From contig NZ_CXOM01000002.1 of assembly GCF_001269365.1 (NCBI RefSeq), positions 860,827 through 924,826 of the forward strand: a stretch of 64,000 bases of DNA, given 5' to 3'. Origin of the DNA: Limnohabitans sp. Rim11 (GTDB lineage Bacteria; Pseudomonadota; Gammaproteobacteria; Burkholderiales; Burkholderiaceae_C). The notes below the pieces were generated by a model. It saw only the letters and a list, made by a program, of their open reading frames with translations, searched no databases and had not been told where the DNA came from. Below are positions 53,098 to 63,780 of this stretch, in pieces (position 1 is the stretch's first letter; each line of letters starts with the position of its first letter). The translations under genes and the position numbers were made by a program.

Positions 53098-53691
53098 TTA
53101 GAAGCGGTAACCCAAACCCACGCCTATCAGGGTTGGGTTTAACTTTAATACGCCGTTGTTCACACCGCCTACATAGACATTGGTATTGATTAACACTTTT
53201 TTAATGTCGATGTTGAAACTCAGGTTCTTGTCAATCGGGAAATCAATGCCTGCTTGAAGAGCGGTTCCCCAGCTGTGACTGTCGACGTTGGCGCCGCCAG
53301 AAAGCAAATTGACTTGTGTGATTTGTGTGTAATTGACGCCGGCGCCCACATAGGGCTTCATGTCAGAACTGCCATCAAAGTGATACTGCAATGTCAGAGT
53401 TGGGGGTAGATGTTTAAAGGTGCCAATGTCAGCCGCCAAAACGGTGGAGTTGACGGTTTGTTTTTGTGGCACTGTTAAAACAAGTTCGGCTGCCATGTTC
53501 TTGTTGAAGAAATAAGTGACGTCGACTTCTGGAATCGTTTTGTTGTTAACCGTGAGACCTAAACCTGTGGCATCTTTGTTGGCCATGTCAATATTGACAG
53601 CACGTACACGAACCATCCAAGGACTTTCTTGCGCGAATGCGGCGCTGGACAACAGTGCACAAACAGCAGTGGTAACAATGAGTTTTTTCAT
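53098..53691 (-). CDS. ompW: OmpW family outer-membrane protein
   Basis: 197 aa, eight-stranded beta-barrel. Signal peptide MKKLIVTTAVCALLSSAAFAQ, then SPWMVRVRAVNIDMANKD, VDVTYFFNKNMAAELVLTVPQKQTV, TLTLQYHFDG, KPYVGAGVNYTQI and a C-terminal aromatic strand ending in YRF, the outer-membrane insertion signal. OmpW forms a hydrophobic channel for small compounds. A 6-bp inverted repeat lies 20 bp before the start. Confidence 0.93.
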   Translation of the reverse strand: MKKLIVTTAVCALLSSAAFAQESPWMVRVRAVNIDMANKDATGLGLTVNNKTIPEVDVTYFFNKNMAAELVLTVPQKQTVNSTVLAADIGTFKHLPPTLTLQYHFDGSSDMKPYVGAGVNYTQITQVNLLSGGANVDSHSWGTALQAGIDFPIDKNLSFNIDIKKVLINTNVYVGGVNNGVLKLNPTLIGVGLGYRF

Positions 53692-53710
53692 GATGGATTT
53701 CCTTCTTATG

Positions 53711-53727
53711 ACGACTTAATTAGTCGT
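53711..53727. promoter_or_regulatory. Possible operator upstream of ompW (ACGACT-TAATT-AGTCGT)
   Basis: A perfect 6-bp inverted repeat with a 5-bp AT centre, 20 bp before the ompW ATG. It does not match an FNR or Fur box. Function not shown. Confidence 0.3.
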
Positions 53728-53814
53728 TAATGAATTGGAAATCTATTTCTGGACTCAAGCATTGTGTTGCATCAAACACAAGGTGCGAGACCTTTGACAC
53801 ACATCAACCAAATC

Positions 53815-54384
53815 TCACAATGAAGCCATTTTCCACGCTCTGACAAACTGACGTTGTGCATCTGTTTCGGGGGTGTGTGGTGTGAACTTGCATTTGTCCA
53901 TGGCCTGCCACTTTTGACTGAGCAGCGTCAGAGCTGCATCGCCTTCTATACCTTGGCTCACCAGCCATGTGGCCGCTACGGTACCTGTTCTGCCAATGCC
54001 AGCGCGACAATGCAAATAAACGCGACCACCTTGGTTCACGACAGATTGAATTGTTTGCAAAATGGCTTGCATTTGCGAAACAGTGGGAACGCCAAAATCT
54101 GCAATGGGAAAATTAAGGCGAACAGTACCGCCTGGGGGTAGGTAAGTTTTGTCGCTCTCAGTCGGTAATGTCAAATCAATAATATGAGTGATACCTGCCT
54201 GCCCCAACAGTTGAAGTCTTTGGGGTAAATTATTTTCACCGTTCAGGGCTGGATGCTCGCCAGCCAAGATGTACCCCGCCCATAACCAGTAGGTATTGCC
54301 ATGAGGTCTTGGCCACACGTCGCCGTGGGGATCTAAAAAAGAAAACTCACCAGACAAACCAGCAAGCTTTGAATGCAGCGTCAT
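53815..54384 (-). CDS. Dual-specificity/tyrosine phosphatase family protein
   Basis: 189 aa from ATG 54384 ([11 protein letters not shown]), overlapping the aapP stop by 4 bp. The catalytic loop is intact: HCRAGIGRTGT with nucleophile Cys126 and Arg132 (C-x5-R), and the general-acid Asp in IADFGVP (about 96). No signal peptide. It is the last gene of the aap operon. A phosphatase in an amino-acid ABC operon is uncommon; it may act on a protein or on a small phosphate ester. Convergent-side gap to ompW is 123 bp. Confidence 0.82.
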   Translation of the reverse strand: MTLHSKLAGLSGEFSFLDPHGDVWPRPHGNTYWLWAGYILAGEHPALNGENNLPQRLQLLGQAGITHIIDLTLPTESDKTYLPPGGTVRLNFPIADFGVPTVSQMQAILQTIQSVVNQGGRVYLHCRAGIGRTGTVAATWLVSQGIEGDAALTLLSQKWQAMDKCKFTPHTPETDAQRQFVRAWKMASL

Positions 54385-55130
54385 CAGTGCGCCAGAATTT
54401 TGGACAAGAAGTCTTGTGTGCGTTCGTTCTTCGGATTGGCAAAGAACTCTGTGGCAGTGTTCTGTTCCACAATTTGGCCTTGGTCCATGAAGATCACGCG
54501 GTCGGCCACAGAGCGCGCAAAACCCATCTCGTGCGTGACACAAATCATGGTGATGCCTTGGTTGGCCAATTCCACCATGACGTCCAACACTTCGTTGATC
54601 ATCTCAGGGTCAAGCGCTGAGGTGGGCTCATCAAATAACATGATTTTGGGTGTGAGGCACAAAGAGCGCGCAATGGCCACGCGCTGCTGCTGACCGCCCG
54701 ACAATTGCAGGGGGTACTTGTGCGCTTGCTCGGCAATGCGCACGCGCGTGAGTTGTTGCATAGCGCGCTCTTCGGCTTCGGCCTTGGGCACCTTGCCCAC
54801 CCACATGGGGGCCAGCGTGAGGTTTTCCAAAACCGTTAGGTGTGGAAACAAGTTGAACTGCTGAAACACCATGCCCACTTGGCGGCGTACCGCTTCAATT
54901 GACTTGATGTCGTCTGTCAATTCGGTACCTTCCACCCTCAGGGTGCCCGATTGGTGTTCTTCCAATCGGTTGATACAGCGGATGAGCGTACTCTTGCCAG
55001 AACCTGAAGGGCCGCACACCACAATGCGCTCGCCTTTGGCGACTGACAAGTCAATGTCGCGCAGCACATGGAACTCGCCGAACCACTTGTTGACTTTAGA
55101 AAATTCGATGATGGGACTTGAGGTATTCAC
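54384..55130 (-). CDS. aapP: General L-amino acid ABC transporter, ATP-binding protein AapP
   Basis: 248 aa. Walker [24 protein letters not shown], signature [17 protein letters not shown], Walker [17 protein letters not shown]-loop [14 protein letters not shown]. The C-terminal ...FLSKILAH is typical of AapP/GltL. It follows aapM by 1-2 bp. Confidence 0.93.
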   Translation of the reverse strand: MNTSSPIIEFSKVNKWFGEFHVLRDIDLSVAKGERIVVCGPSGSGKSTLIRCINRLEEHQSGTLRVEGTELTDDIKSIEAVRRQVGMVFQQFNLFPHLTVLENLTLAPMWVGKVPKAEAEERAMQQLTRVRIAEQAHKYPLQLSGGQQQRVAIARSLCLTPKIMLFDEPTSALDPEMINEVLDVMVELANQGITMICVTHEMGFARSVADRVIFMDQGQIVEQNTATEFFANPKNERTQDFLSKILAH

Positions 55131-55131
55131 T

Positions 55132-56253
55132 TCACTGTCTCCGTGTTCCAGTATTCAGATGGGACTCCAACCATTGGCTGTAGCGCGACATGGCAAAGCA
55201 TGCAATGAAATAAATGGCCGCCACAAACAATTGGCCTTCAATGAAAAACTTGCGCCAGTCGGCATCGCCCAGCGCCAATTGGACCGCACCCGTTAGGTCA
55301 TACAAACTCACAATGGTGACCAAGGAGGTGTCCTTGAAGGCGCCAATGAAGGTGTTGACAATGGCAGGCACTACCAAGCGCAATGCTTGGGGCAGCACAA
55401 TCTTGCGCTGAATTTGCCAGTAGCTAAGTCCCAACGAATGGGCTGCTTCTATTTGGCCTTTGGGCACGGCTTGCAAGCCACCTCGAATAACCTCTGCCAA
55501 GTAGGCTGCGGTAAACAAGGTCATGCCTACCAACACACGCACCAGCACATCGATCTTGGTGCCTTGCGGCATGAAGAGTGGCAAGATGAATGAAGCCATA
55601 AATAGCACAGAGATAAGCGGTACGCCCCGCACAAACTCAACAAAAACCACACACAAAGTGCGAATGGCCGGCAAGTTGGATTGGCGTCCTAGGGCCAGCA
55701 AAATAGCCAGCGGAAATGCCACCACCAAGCTCACGCTTGACAACAGCAAGGTCAGTGGCAAGCCACCCCAGCGCGCTGTTTCGACCTGAGTTAAACCGGC
55801 AAAGCCGCCATACATCAAGCCAACGAACAATGCATAGACCAACACCCATGCCGCCACCAAGGCAGGTCGCCAGAAACTTCGCAGGCAAGACACAACTAGC
55901 AGTAGCACCAAAGCCGCGCTGGCTACCAAGGGGCGCCACTGCTCTTCAAAAGGGTAACGGCCAAACAAGATGAGCCGGCCTTTTTCTGCCACCACGCCCC
56001 AACAGGCACCCAGGCCGTGGGCTGTGCGGCAAGCCGCGTTGTCGGCTTCTACCACGGCGTACCAAATGGTCCAGTTGAAAATGGGCGGCACGGCCCAAAC
56101 CAGCAGTGCCACAAACAGCACCGTCAGAAAGGTGTTGAAAGGTCCATCAAAAAAACTGCGCTGCACCCAGGCCCAAGCCCCAGTGGCGTTGGTGGGTGGG
56201 CGCCGCGCCGCGATGGGTTCGAAATGATGTTGGTAACCGGTGTTTGGCATCAT
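55132..56253 (-). CDS. aapM: General L-amino acid ABC transporter, permease AapM
   Basis: 373 aa from ATG 56253 ([18 protein letters not shown]), overlapping the aapQ stop; the frame upstream is not AapM-like. Long N-terminal region with a hydrophobic helix, then [26 protein letters not shown] and [49 protein letters not shown] (EAA loop). Forms a heteromer with AapQ. Confidence 0.92.
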   Translation of the reverse strand: MMPNTGYQHHFEPIAARRPPTNATGAWAWVQRSFFDGPFNTFLTVLFVALLVWAVPPIFNWTIWYAVVEADNAACRTAHGLGACWGVVAEKGRLILFGRYPFEEQWRPLVASAALVLLLVVSCLRSFWRPALVAAWVLVYALFVGLMYGGFAGLTQVETARWGGLPLTLLLSSVSLVVAFPLAILLALGRQSNLPAIRTLCVVFVEFVRGVPLISVLFMASFILPLFMPQGTKIDVLVRVLVGMTLFTAAYLAEVIRGGLQAVPKGQIEAAHSLGLSYWQIQRKIVLPQALRLVVPAIVNTFIGAFKDTSLVTIVSLYDLTGAVQLALGDADWRKFFIEGQLFVAAIYFIACFAMSRYSQWLESHLNTGTRRQ

Positions 56254-57425
56254 CGGTCCTTGATTCGCACGCGGCGGTTGTAAATGTTCATGAGTGCTGA
56301 GGTCAGCAAGCTCAAGCTCAAATAAATCAGCATGACCAAGGCAATGCACTCAATGGCGCGACCGGTTTGGTTCAAAGCGGTAGAGCTGATAGACACCAAA
56401 TCGGGATAGCCCACAGCCACTGCCAAAGAGGAATTTTTAATCAGGTTGAGGTATTGGCTAGTAAGTGGCGGAATAATGACTCGCATGGCCTGCGGCAATT
56501 GAATGAGGCGCAACTCTTGAGAGCGCTTTAGACCCAGAGCCACCGCGGCTTCGTGTTGGCCAAACGAAACCGATTGAATGCCAGCGCGCACCACTTCTGC
56601 AATGTAGCCAGAGGTGTAAACAGAGAGGCCTAACAGCAAGGTCAGGTACTCGGGTGTAACCGACCCGCCGCCCACCACGCTAATTTCTGTGACTTCGGGA
56701 ATGTCAAATTCTGAAGGCGCGCCACCCACCAGCCAGCCGATCAAGCCGCACACCAAAAACAATCCCAATCCTGGCAAGAAGCTGGGTTTGAGAACACCTG
56801 TTGTTTCAAATTGATGTTGAATTTTGCGAGACCAAAGCTTCCAGGCAACTACGCCCACGCACAAGCCAATGAGGGTGCCCCAATGGCCAGGTTGCCAAAC
56901 AGGCAATGGATATTGCAAGCCGTTTTTGCTAAAGAACACACCTGCCAGAGGTTTGAGAGGCGACTCAATGGAGGGCAGCAATTCGGTCATGGCATAGTAC
57001 CACATGAACAATTGCAGCAACAAAGGAATGTTGCGCGTGACTTCTACATAACTGCTGCACAAAGCTTTGACCAGGCTGTTGTTGCTAAGGCGACCGATGG
57101 CAATGAGCGTGCCCAGCACCGTGGCCAGAACCAAGCCTACTATTGCAACACGCAAAGTGTTGGACAGACCCACCAAGTAGGCCACCAAATAATTTTGGGA
57201 AGAATCAAACTCAAACAGGCTTTCGCCAATGCCAAAGCCCGCAGGTTGCAAAAAGAAATCAAAGCCACTTTGAATGCCACGCGCACGCATGTTGGCAAAG
57301 GTGTTGGACATCAGGTAGGCCAGGGCCAATGCCAAGCCCACAACGGCCAGTATTTGATAAATCAGTCCGCGAAAGGCCTGGCTGTGCCAAGACCATCGGC
57401 GTTTAGGAGGGGGTGGAGTGCTCAT
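56250..57425 (-). CDS. aapQ: General L-amino acid ABC transporter, permease AapQ
   Basis: 391 aa. N-terminal helix, a GFDFFLQPAGFGIGESLFEFDSSQNYLVAYLVGLSNTLRVA block specific for AapQ/BztB, SYVEVTRNIPLLLQLFMWYYAM, and EVVRAGIQSVSFGQHEAAVALGLKRSQELRLIQLPQAMRVIIPPLTSQYLNLIKNSSLAVAVGY. It is followed by aapM with a 4-bp overlap and preceded by aapJ with a 57-bp gap. Confidence 0.93.
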   Translation of the reverse strand: MSTPPPPKRRWSWHSQAFRGLIYQILAVVGLALALAYLMSNTFANMRARGIQSGFDFFLQPAGFGIGESLFEFDSSQNYLVAYLVGLSNTLRVAIVGLVLATVLGTLIAIGRLSNNSLVKALCSSYVEVTRNIPLLLQLFMWYYAMTELLPSIESPLKPLAGVFFSKNGLQYPLPVWQPGHWGTLIGLCVGVVAWKLWSRKIQHQFETTGVLKPSFLPGLGLFLVCGLIGWLVGGAPSEFDIPEVTEISVVGGGSVTPEYLTLLLGLSVYTSGYIAEVVRAGIQSVSFGQHEAAVALGLKRSQELRLIQLPQAMRVIIPPLTSQYLNLIKNSSLAVAVGYPDLVSISSTALNQTGRAIECIALVMLIYLSLSLLTSALMNIYNRRVRIKDR

Positions 57426-57482
57426 CAGAGTAAATCGGCCCGCACAAGGCGGGCCGGATCGCTTTGTTCAATGCCTCAAGAA

Positions 57483-58526
57483 TTAACGCACGGGTGGTGC
57501 GTACATCAGGCCGCCTTTGTTCCACTGGTTGTTTAAACCGCGTGGCAATTTCAAAGTTGACTTAGGACCTACATTGCGCTCAAACATTTCGCCATAGTTG
57601 CCCACCGCTTTGATGGCGCGGTAAGCCCACTCTTTGTCCAAGCCCAGCAGTTTGCCGGTGTCTTCTGACGTACCCAAAATGCGCTGAACAACAGGGTCTG
57701 TGCTGCTCTTCATTTGATCGACATTGGCTTGTGTGATGCCATATTCCTCGGCTTCAATGAGGGCGTAAACCACCCACTTGACGATGGCAAAGAACTCGTC
57801 ATCGCCGCGACGAATGGTGGGACCAAGCGGCTCTTTGGAAATGAGTTCCGGCAAGATGACGTGGTCATCAGGGTTGGTGGCTTCCTTGTTGCGAACAGAA
57901 GCCAAACCAGAAGCGTCTGTGGTGTAGGCCTGGCAGCGACCTGCAAAGTAAGCTTTGTTGGTAGCCTCTTGGGTGTCAAACACCACAGGCTTCATGTTGA
58001 GCTTCATGACCTTAGAGTAGTCATTCAGGTTCTTTTCTGTGGTGGTGCCAGATTGCACACAAACAGTGGCGCCTTTGAGTTTGGCAGCGCTGGTAATTTT
58101 TGATTTCTTGGGCACCATGAAGCCTTGGCCGTCATAGTAAATGGTGCCCGTAAAGTGCAGACCCAAAGAGGCGTCGCGGTTCAGGGTCCAGGTGGTGTTG
58201 CGAGACAAGATGTCAATTTCACCAGCTTGCAACACAGCAAAACGCTGCGCGGCATTCAAGGGGGTGTATTTGATTTTGTTGGCGTCGCCCAGCAAAGTGG
58301 CTGCAATGGCTTTGCAAACGTCAACGTCCAAACCAGACCAGACACCCTGACTGTCGGCTGCTGCAAAGCCTGGCAAGCTGGGGTTGACGCCGCAATTGAG
58401 GTTGCCGCGAGCTTTGATGGCATCGATGGTTTTTCCAGCAAAAGCCGGGGTGGCCAACGTACCTAGTAAAGCCAACGCAGCTGTAGCCAAGATGGGACCT
58501 TGAATTAATTGGCGTATGGATTTCAT
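57483..58526 (-). CDS. aapJ: General L-amino acid ABC transporter, substrate-binding protein AapJ
   Basis: 347 aa from ATG 58526 (MKSIRQLIQGPILATAALAL), with signal peptide ending ATPAFAGK. Core: KARGNLNCGVNPSLPGFAAADSQGVWSGLDVDVCKAIAATLLGD, VLQAGEIDILSRNTTWTLNRDASLGLHFTGTIYYDGQGFMV, CVQSGTTTEKNLNDY. These match AapJ/BztA. First gene of aapJQMP plus phosphatase; read divergently from ybaK. Confidence 0.94.
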   Translation of the reverse strand: MKSIRQLIQGPILATAALALLGTLATPAFAGKTIDAIKARGNLNCGVNPSLPGFAAADSQGVWSGLDVDVCKAIAATLLGDANKIKYTPLNAAQRFAVLQAGEIDILSRNTTWTLNRDASLGLHFTGTIYYDGQGFMVPKKSKITSAAKLKGATVCVQSGTTTEKNLNDYSKVMKLNMKPVVFDTQEATNKAYFAGRCQAYTTDASGLASVRNKEATNPDDHVILPELISKEPLGPTIRRGDDEFFAIVKWVVYALIEAEEYGITQANVDQMKSSTDPVVQRILGTSEDTGKLLGLDKEWAYRAIKAVGNYGEMFERNVGPKSTLKLPRGLNNQWNKGGLMYAPPVR

Positions 58527-58656
58527 GGTGTGCTTTGAAAGTGATAAAAGATCATTTTGCATGAAAAATTGTGCCAATCAACTTCGGGTAAGTGCTGAAG
58601 TTTTTAGCTGAAAATAAGGTCAAGCACTATCAGTGGCACCAAAAAGTGGCATATCC

Positions 58657-59142
58657 ATGGCAAAACACATTTCTGAAACCCCAGCGACACAATGGTTAAA
58701 GCAAAATAAAGTTGCTTTTACCGAGCACCCCTACGACTACGTCGACCATGGGGGCACAGCTGAGTCTTCAAAACAACTTGGCGTGCCCGAGCATCAAGTG
58801 GTCAAAACGCTGGTGATGCAAGACGACCATGGCAAAGGCTTGGTGGTGCTGATGCACGGCGACTGCAAAACCTCGACCAAAAATTTGGCTCGTCAAATTG
58901 GTTGCAAAACAGTAGAGCCCTGCAAGCCTGATGTGGCTCAAAAAAACTCAGGCTATTTGGTGGGCGGCACATCGCCCTTTGGTTTAAGAAAAGCCATGCC
59001 GGTGTATGTGGAGTCCAGTATTTTGGAGTTGCCCCAAATTTGGATCAATGGGGGACGACGTGGATTTTTGGTGGCAATTGATCCACAAGTTTTGATCAAT
59101 GAACTGGGTGCCAAGCCCGTGCAGTGCGCATTGCCGCAATAA
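58657..59142 (+). CDS. ybaK: Cys-tRNA(Pro)/Cys-tRNA(Cys) deacylase YbaK
   Basis: 161 aa from ATG 58657 (MAKHISETPATQ); an ATG-like start 8 codons upstream is less likely. Hydrolyses Cys mischarged onto tRNA(Pro). YbaK fold: VKTLVMQDDHGKGLVVLMHGDCKTSTKNLARQIG (catalytic Lys), GYLVGGTSPFGLRKAMPVYVESSI, and INGGRRGFLVAIDPQVL. Length fits the family. Confidence 0.92.
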   Translation: MAKHISETPATQWLKQNKVAFTEHPYDYVDHGGTAESSKQLGVPEHQVVKTLVMQDDHGKGLVVLMHGDCKTSTKNLARQIGCKTVEPCKPDVAQKNSGYLVGGTSPFGLRKAMPVYVESSILELPQIWINGGRRGFLVAIDPQVLINELGAKPVQCALPQ

Positions 59143-59145
59143 AGA

Positions 59146-59337
59146 TCAGAGGTCCTTGAGCGCCGCAGCAATGTTGCTTTCAAAAATAGCCGCGTCGCCC
59201 AAAGCTTGTGCATTCAAGAGGGCAAGCTTAACCAAGAAGAGCTCTGATTTTTCATGACCTGCTTGGTCAATGGCGACGGCCAAGTTGTCATACACTTTTT
59301 CGAGGCCAGCAATGTCGAGTGAAGTCGGTGTGTTCAT
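59146..59337 (-). CDS. DUF2783 small protein
   Basis: 63 aa: a compact helical protein (GLEKVYDNLAVAIDQAG, FLVKLALLNAQALGD). DUF2783 proteins are found right after flavin monooxygenases, and here the gene overlaps the preceding monooxygenase stop by 4 bp. Likely an accessory subunit; no biochemical role known. Confidence 0.8.
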   Translation of the reverse strand: MNTPTSLDIAGLEKVYDNLAVAIDQAGHEKSELFLVKLALLNAQALGDAAIFESNIAAALKDL

Positions 59338-61025
59338 TGCATCAATGCTTTCTTTAAGCTCTGAATAAGTTGCTCGGCATTCAATTGAGCCCAGCGTGCG
59401 CAGATGTGTTGATCGGGGCGAAACAGGTACGCGCCGCCAGCCCCAATGCCGTAGCGAGTGCCAAAGCGATTTTGAGGATCGAACAGTGAAACGTCAGCAC
59501 CTTGCACGGTGCTGTTCTGTGGTGTGATGGCGATCAATTTAAGTGGCATACCTTGCTGCTTGGCCAATTCTGTTGCGGCCAATACCTGTGGTGGCAAGTT
59601 TCCATTGTGTGTGAGGTAGACCAAATCAAATCCACCGCCCAAGTGATCTAGCAAAAAGTTGTCTTGTTCAAACTGCACATTTTGTGGCGGTGCGCCTAAG
59701 GCCAATCCGTCTTTGAACGTGCCTTCATGGTTGAAGTCACTGTTTAACTCAGAAAGCGAGTACTCATGCGGTCTTGAAGTGCGCCAGTGGTACAGCGTCC
59801 GAACAAATTCTTGAGTGAGAGACAAAGACAACACCGCATCGCGTAACAACCTAAAACCACGGCTGGGGGGTGCCATGAAGCGTGTGCTTTTGCCAGCCTC
59901 TGTAATGATTTCTCGGGCTGCATCCACGCGCTCCGTGCTGTGGTTTTGCATGAACTTTTCGGGGGCAATGCCATTCACTACATAAGCCAAATGCCAGCCC
60001 AAAGACTGTGCATCTTGGAACGCCGTGTTGGCGCCTCGTACGCCAAAGATAGGCAGCAGGTGAGCGGCATCGCCAGTAAACACAATGCGATCGTGCACAT
60101 ACTTTGGCAATGTGAGTGTGCGAGCAGAATAGACCGAGCTCCAATCCATTTCCCAGGGGGTGCCTTCAAAGCCAATCATTTTGAGTTGGGCATCAATGCG
60201 CTGCTTAAGAGACTCTGGGCGCAAGGCTTCTTCGGGTGTTTCGCCAGGTGGCAGCTGGTAGTCCACACGCCAAATACCGAGCGGCTCGCGGTGCATCAAG
60301 ATGGTGTTACCGCGGTTCCAGTCTGGATCAAAAAACGCCAAACGCTCGGTGGGGTAGGGCAGGTCGATGCGAATGTCGGCAATGACAAAGATGCTCTCAA
60401 AGGAAGCACCTTCTAACTTTAAATTCAACTGACTTCGAATTTCTGAGCGGCCGCCATCGGCCGCTACCAACCATTCGGTGTCTAAAGTGTAAGGACCTTC
60501 TGGGGTGTCGATGTGGGCTTTAACGCCCCCTTCAAACTGCTCCGCTTTGGTCCATTTGTTGCCCCAGCGAACATCGATCAGTGGATGTGCTTTGCAAGCA
60601 TCGTGCAGGTACTCTTCTAAGAATTGCTGCTGAATATTGATCATGGGGAAAAACCGATCGTCTGGATCGTGCGGTGTTTCCATGCGGAATACTTTTTGGC
60701 CCCGGTAAATGGAGTTGCCACAGCGCCAGGGCAAGCCGTTTTCGGTAATGCGATGGGCTACGCCCACTTGCTGCAAAATTTCCATGGAGCGCCGCGTAAA
60801 TACGATAGCTCGCGAGCCCTGTGAGAATTGCAAATCGGCGGCCAACACCACACTGGGCACGCCGTGCCTGGCCAACTCCAGCGCAGTGACCATGCCAGCA
60901 GGTCCAGCACCCACAATGACCACTTTTTTCTTGTCTTGTGGCCCATGCGCCGACGGCAACCAAGGCTTGAAAACTTGGTAGTTGTAATAAATGGAGGGAC
61001 GCGGTTCTGGGCTAGGGAGGTGCAT
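59334..61025 (-). CDS. FAD-dependent monooxygenase (MhpA-like aromatic hydroxylase)
   Basis: 563 aa. FAD motif VVIVGAGPAGMVTALELARHGV (about 35), FTRRSMEILQQVG, VAADGGRSEIRSQL (DG), IVFTGDAAHLLPIFGVRGANTAFQDAQSLGWHLAYV (GD), and a C-terminal thioredoxin-like domain (about 460-563). It resembles 3-(3-hydroxyphenyl)propionate hydroxylase and other class A hydroxylases. Third such enzyme in the window. It forms a pair with the DUF2783 gene and follows the EamA gene by 4 bp. Confidence 0.87.
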   Translation of the reverse strand: MHLPSPEPRPSIYYNYQVFKPWLPSAHGPQDKKKVVIVGAGPAGMVTALELARHGVPSVVLAADLQFSQGSRAIVFTRRSMEILQQVGVAHRITENGLPWRCGNSIYRGQKVFRMETPHDPDDRFFPMINIQQQFLEEYLHDACKAHPLIDVRWGNKWTKAEQFEGGVKAHIDTPEGPYTLDTEWLVAADGGRSEIRSQLNLKLEGASFESIFVIADIRIDLPYPTERLAFFDPDWNRGNTILMHREPLGIWRVDYQLPPGETPEEALRPESLKQRIDAQLKMIGFEGTPWEMDWSSVYSARTLTLPKYVHDRIVFTGDAAHLLPIFGVRGANTAFQDAQSLGWHLAYVVNGIAPEKFMQNHSTERVDAAREIITEAGKSTRFMAPPSRGFRLLRDAVLSLSLTQEFVRTLYHWRTSRPHEYSLSELNSDFNHEGTFKDGLALGAPPQNVQFEQDNFLLDHLGGGFDLVYLTHNGNLPPQVLAATELAKQQGMPLKLIAITPQNSTVQGADVSLFDPQNRFGTRYGIGAGGAYLFRPDQHICARWAQLNAEQLIQSLKKALMQ

Positions 61026-61029
61026 AAAA

Positions 61030-61908
61030 CTAGGAGTCTTGTCCGGTGGGAATTTTTCGATTTTCTTCTCGCAAAATCATTAAACCCGAAACGACCAATA
61101 AAAAGATACCTAAGCAAGCCAACAGGTTGGGTATTTCGCCCCAAACCAAATAGCCAATGAGCAGCGCAAACAAAAGTCCGCTGTAGCGGAAAGGCGCCAC
61201 CAAACTCATCTCACCTGAGCGCATGGCCACGATGAGCAGGTAATAAGCAATCGATAGAAATGCAGATGCAGCCAACAGCATTAAAAATTGGGTGCTGTTC
61301 ACTGCCACCCAAGACTGCGTCAAAGTGACTGCACCCGCACCCAATGCCACCGAAATGGCGGTAGACAAGGTAATGAGTAAAACGGGAATATGCAGCCCAA
61401 TAGCGCGCGTGAGTGTGTCGCGTGTGGCGTGAAGCAAAGTAGCTATGACGCAAATAACGCCATACACATTGAAGCCTTCAGCGGCCGGCTGCACCACTAA
61501 TAAAACGCCCCCAAAACCCAACAAAATAAATGAGCTGCGTTGAAAGCTCACCCGCTCTTTGAAAAAGTAAATGGCAAACACCGTGATAAATAGTGGCGAT
61601 GCCAAATTGATGGCCGTGGCATTGCCCAGTGGCAAATGAAACAGGGCAGTGAGGTAAGTTAAAGAAGAGGCCGCATCGACGGCACCCCGCAGCCACAAAC
61701 GCCGATTGAGCATGAGCCGCCAATTTTGCAAATGGCCCATGTACTGCGCCATGCAGGCAACCAGCACGGTGGCCAAGACACCGCGGATAAAAATGAGTTG
61801 GGGACCAGGCAAGCTGGCGCTGACTTGTTTCACCAGCGCGTCGTTGGCAATGAACAGCGCCATGGCCAAGCTCATGGCCCAAATACCTCGGCGATTGTCA
61901 GCGTGCAT
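61030..61908 (-). CDS. EamA/DMT-family transporter
   Basis: 292 aa, ten hydrophobic segments in two EamA repeats (start AMSLAMALFIANDALVKQVSASLPGPQLIFIRGVLATVLVA; end GYLVWGEIPNLLACLGIFLLVVSGLMILREENRK). Possible exporter of a metabolite; substrate not known. Immediately upstream of the monooxygenase gene (4 bp), so likely co-transcribed and perhaps moving the aromatic substrate or product. Promoter presumably in the 61909-62050 gap. Confidence 0.87.
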   Translation of the reverse strand: MHADNRRGIWAMSLAMALFIANDALVKQVSASLPGPQLIFIRGVLATVLVACMAQYMGHLQNWRLMLNRRLWLRGAVDAASSLTYLTALFHLPLGNATAINLASPLFITVFAIYFFKERVSFQRSSFILLGFGGVLLVVQPAAEGFNVYGVICVIATLLHATRDTLTRAIGLHIPVLLITLSTAISVALGAGAVTLTQSWVAVNSTQFLMLLAASAFLSIAYYLLIVAMRSGEMSLVAPFRYSGLLFALLIGYLVWGEIPNLLACLGIFLLVVSGLMILREENRKIPTGQDS

Positions 61909-61942
61909 GCTGCCCGTCCGTTTCGCTCATGAATTGATCATG

Positions 61943-61973
61943 AAAAAAGCCCCCAGTGGGATCACGGGGGGCT
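61943..61973 (-). terminator. Rho-independent terminator on the minus strand without a gene in front of it
   Basis: Stem AGCCCCC / GGGGGCT (61948-61954 with 61967-61973), and on the minus strand a tract of six T (61943-61948). It would end transcription coming from the right, but no minus-strand gene lies there; the broken insertion sequence occupies that place. It probably belonged to a lost gene. Confidence 0.6.
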
Positions 61974-62050
61974 CTGAACATATTGATACATAGTTAACAG
62001 TTTATACCGGATACATCCTTTACAGTTTTTTGGCATAGGAGGAGCTCTCT

Positions 62051-63780
<1,730 letters not shown>

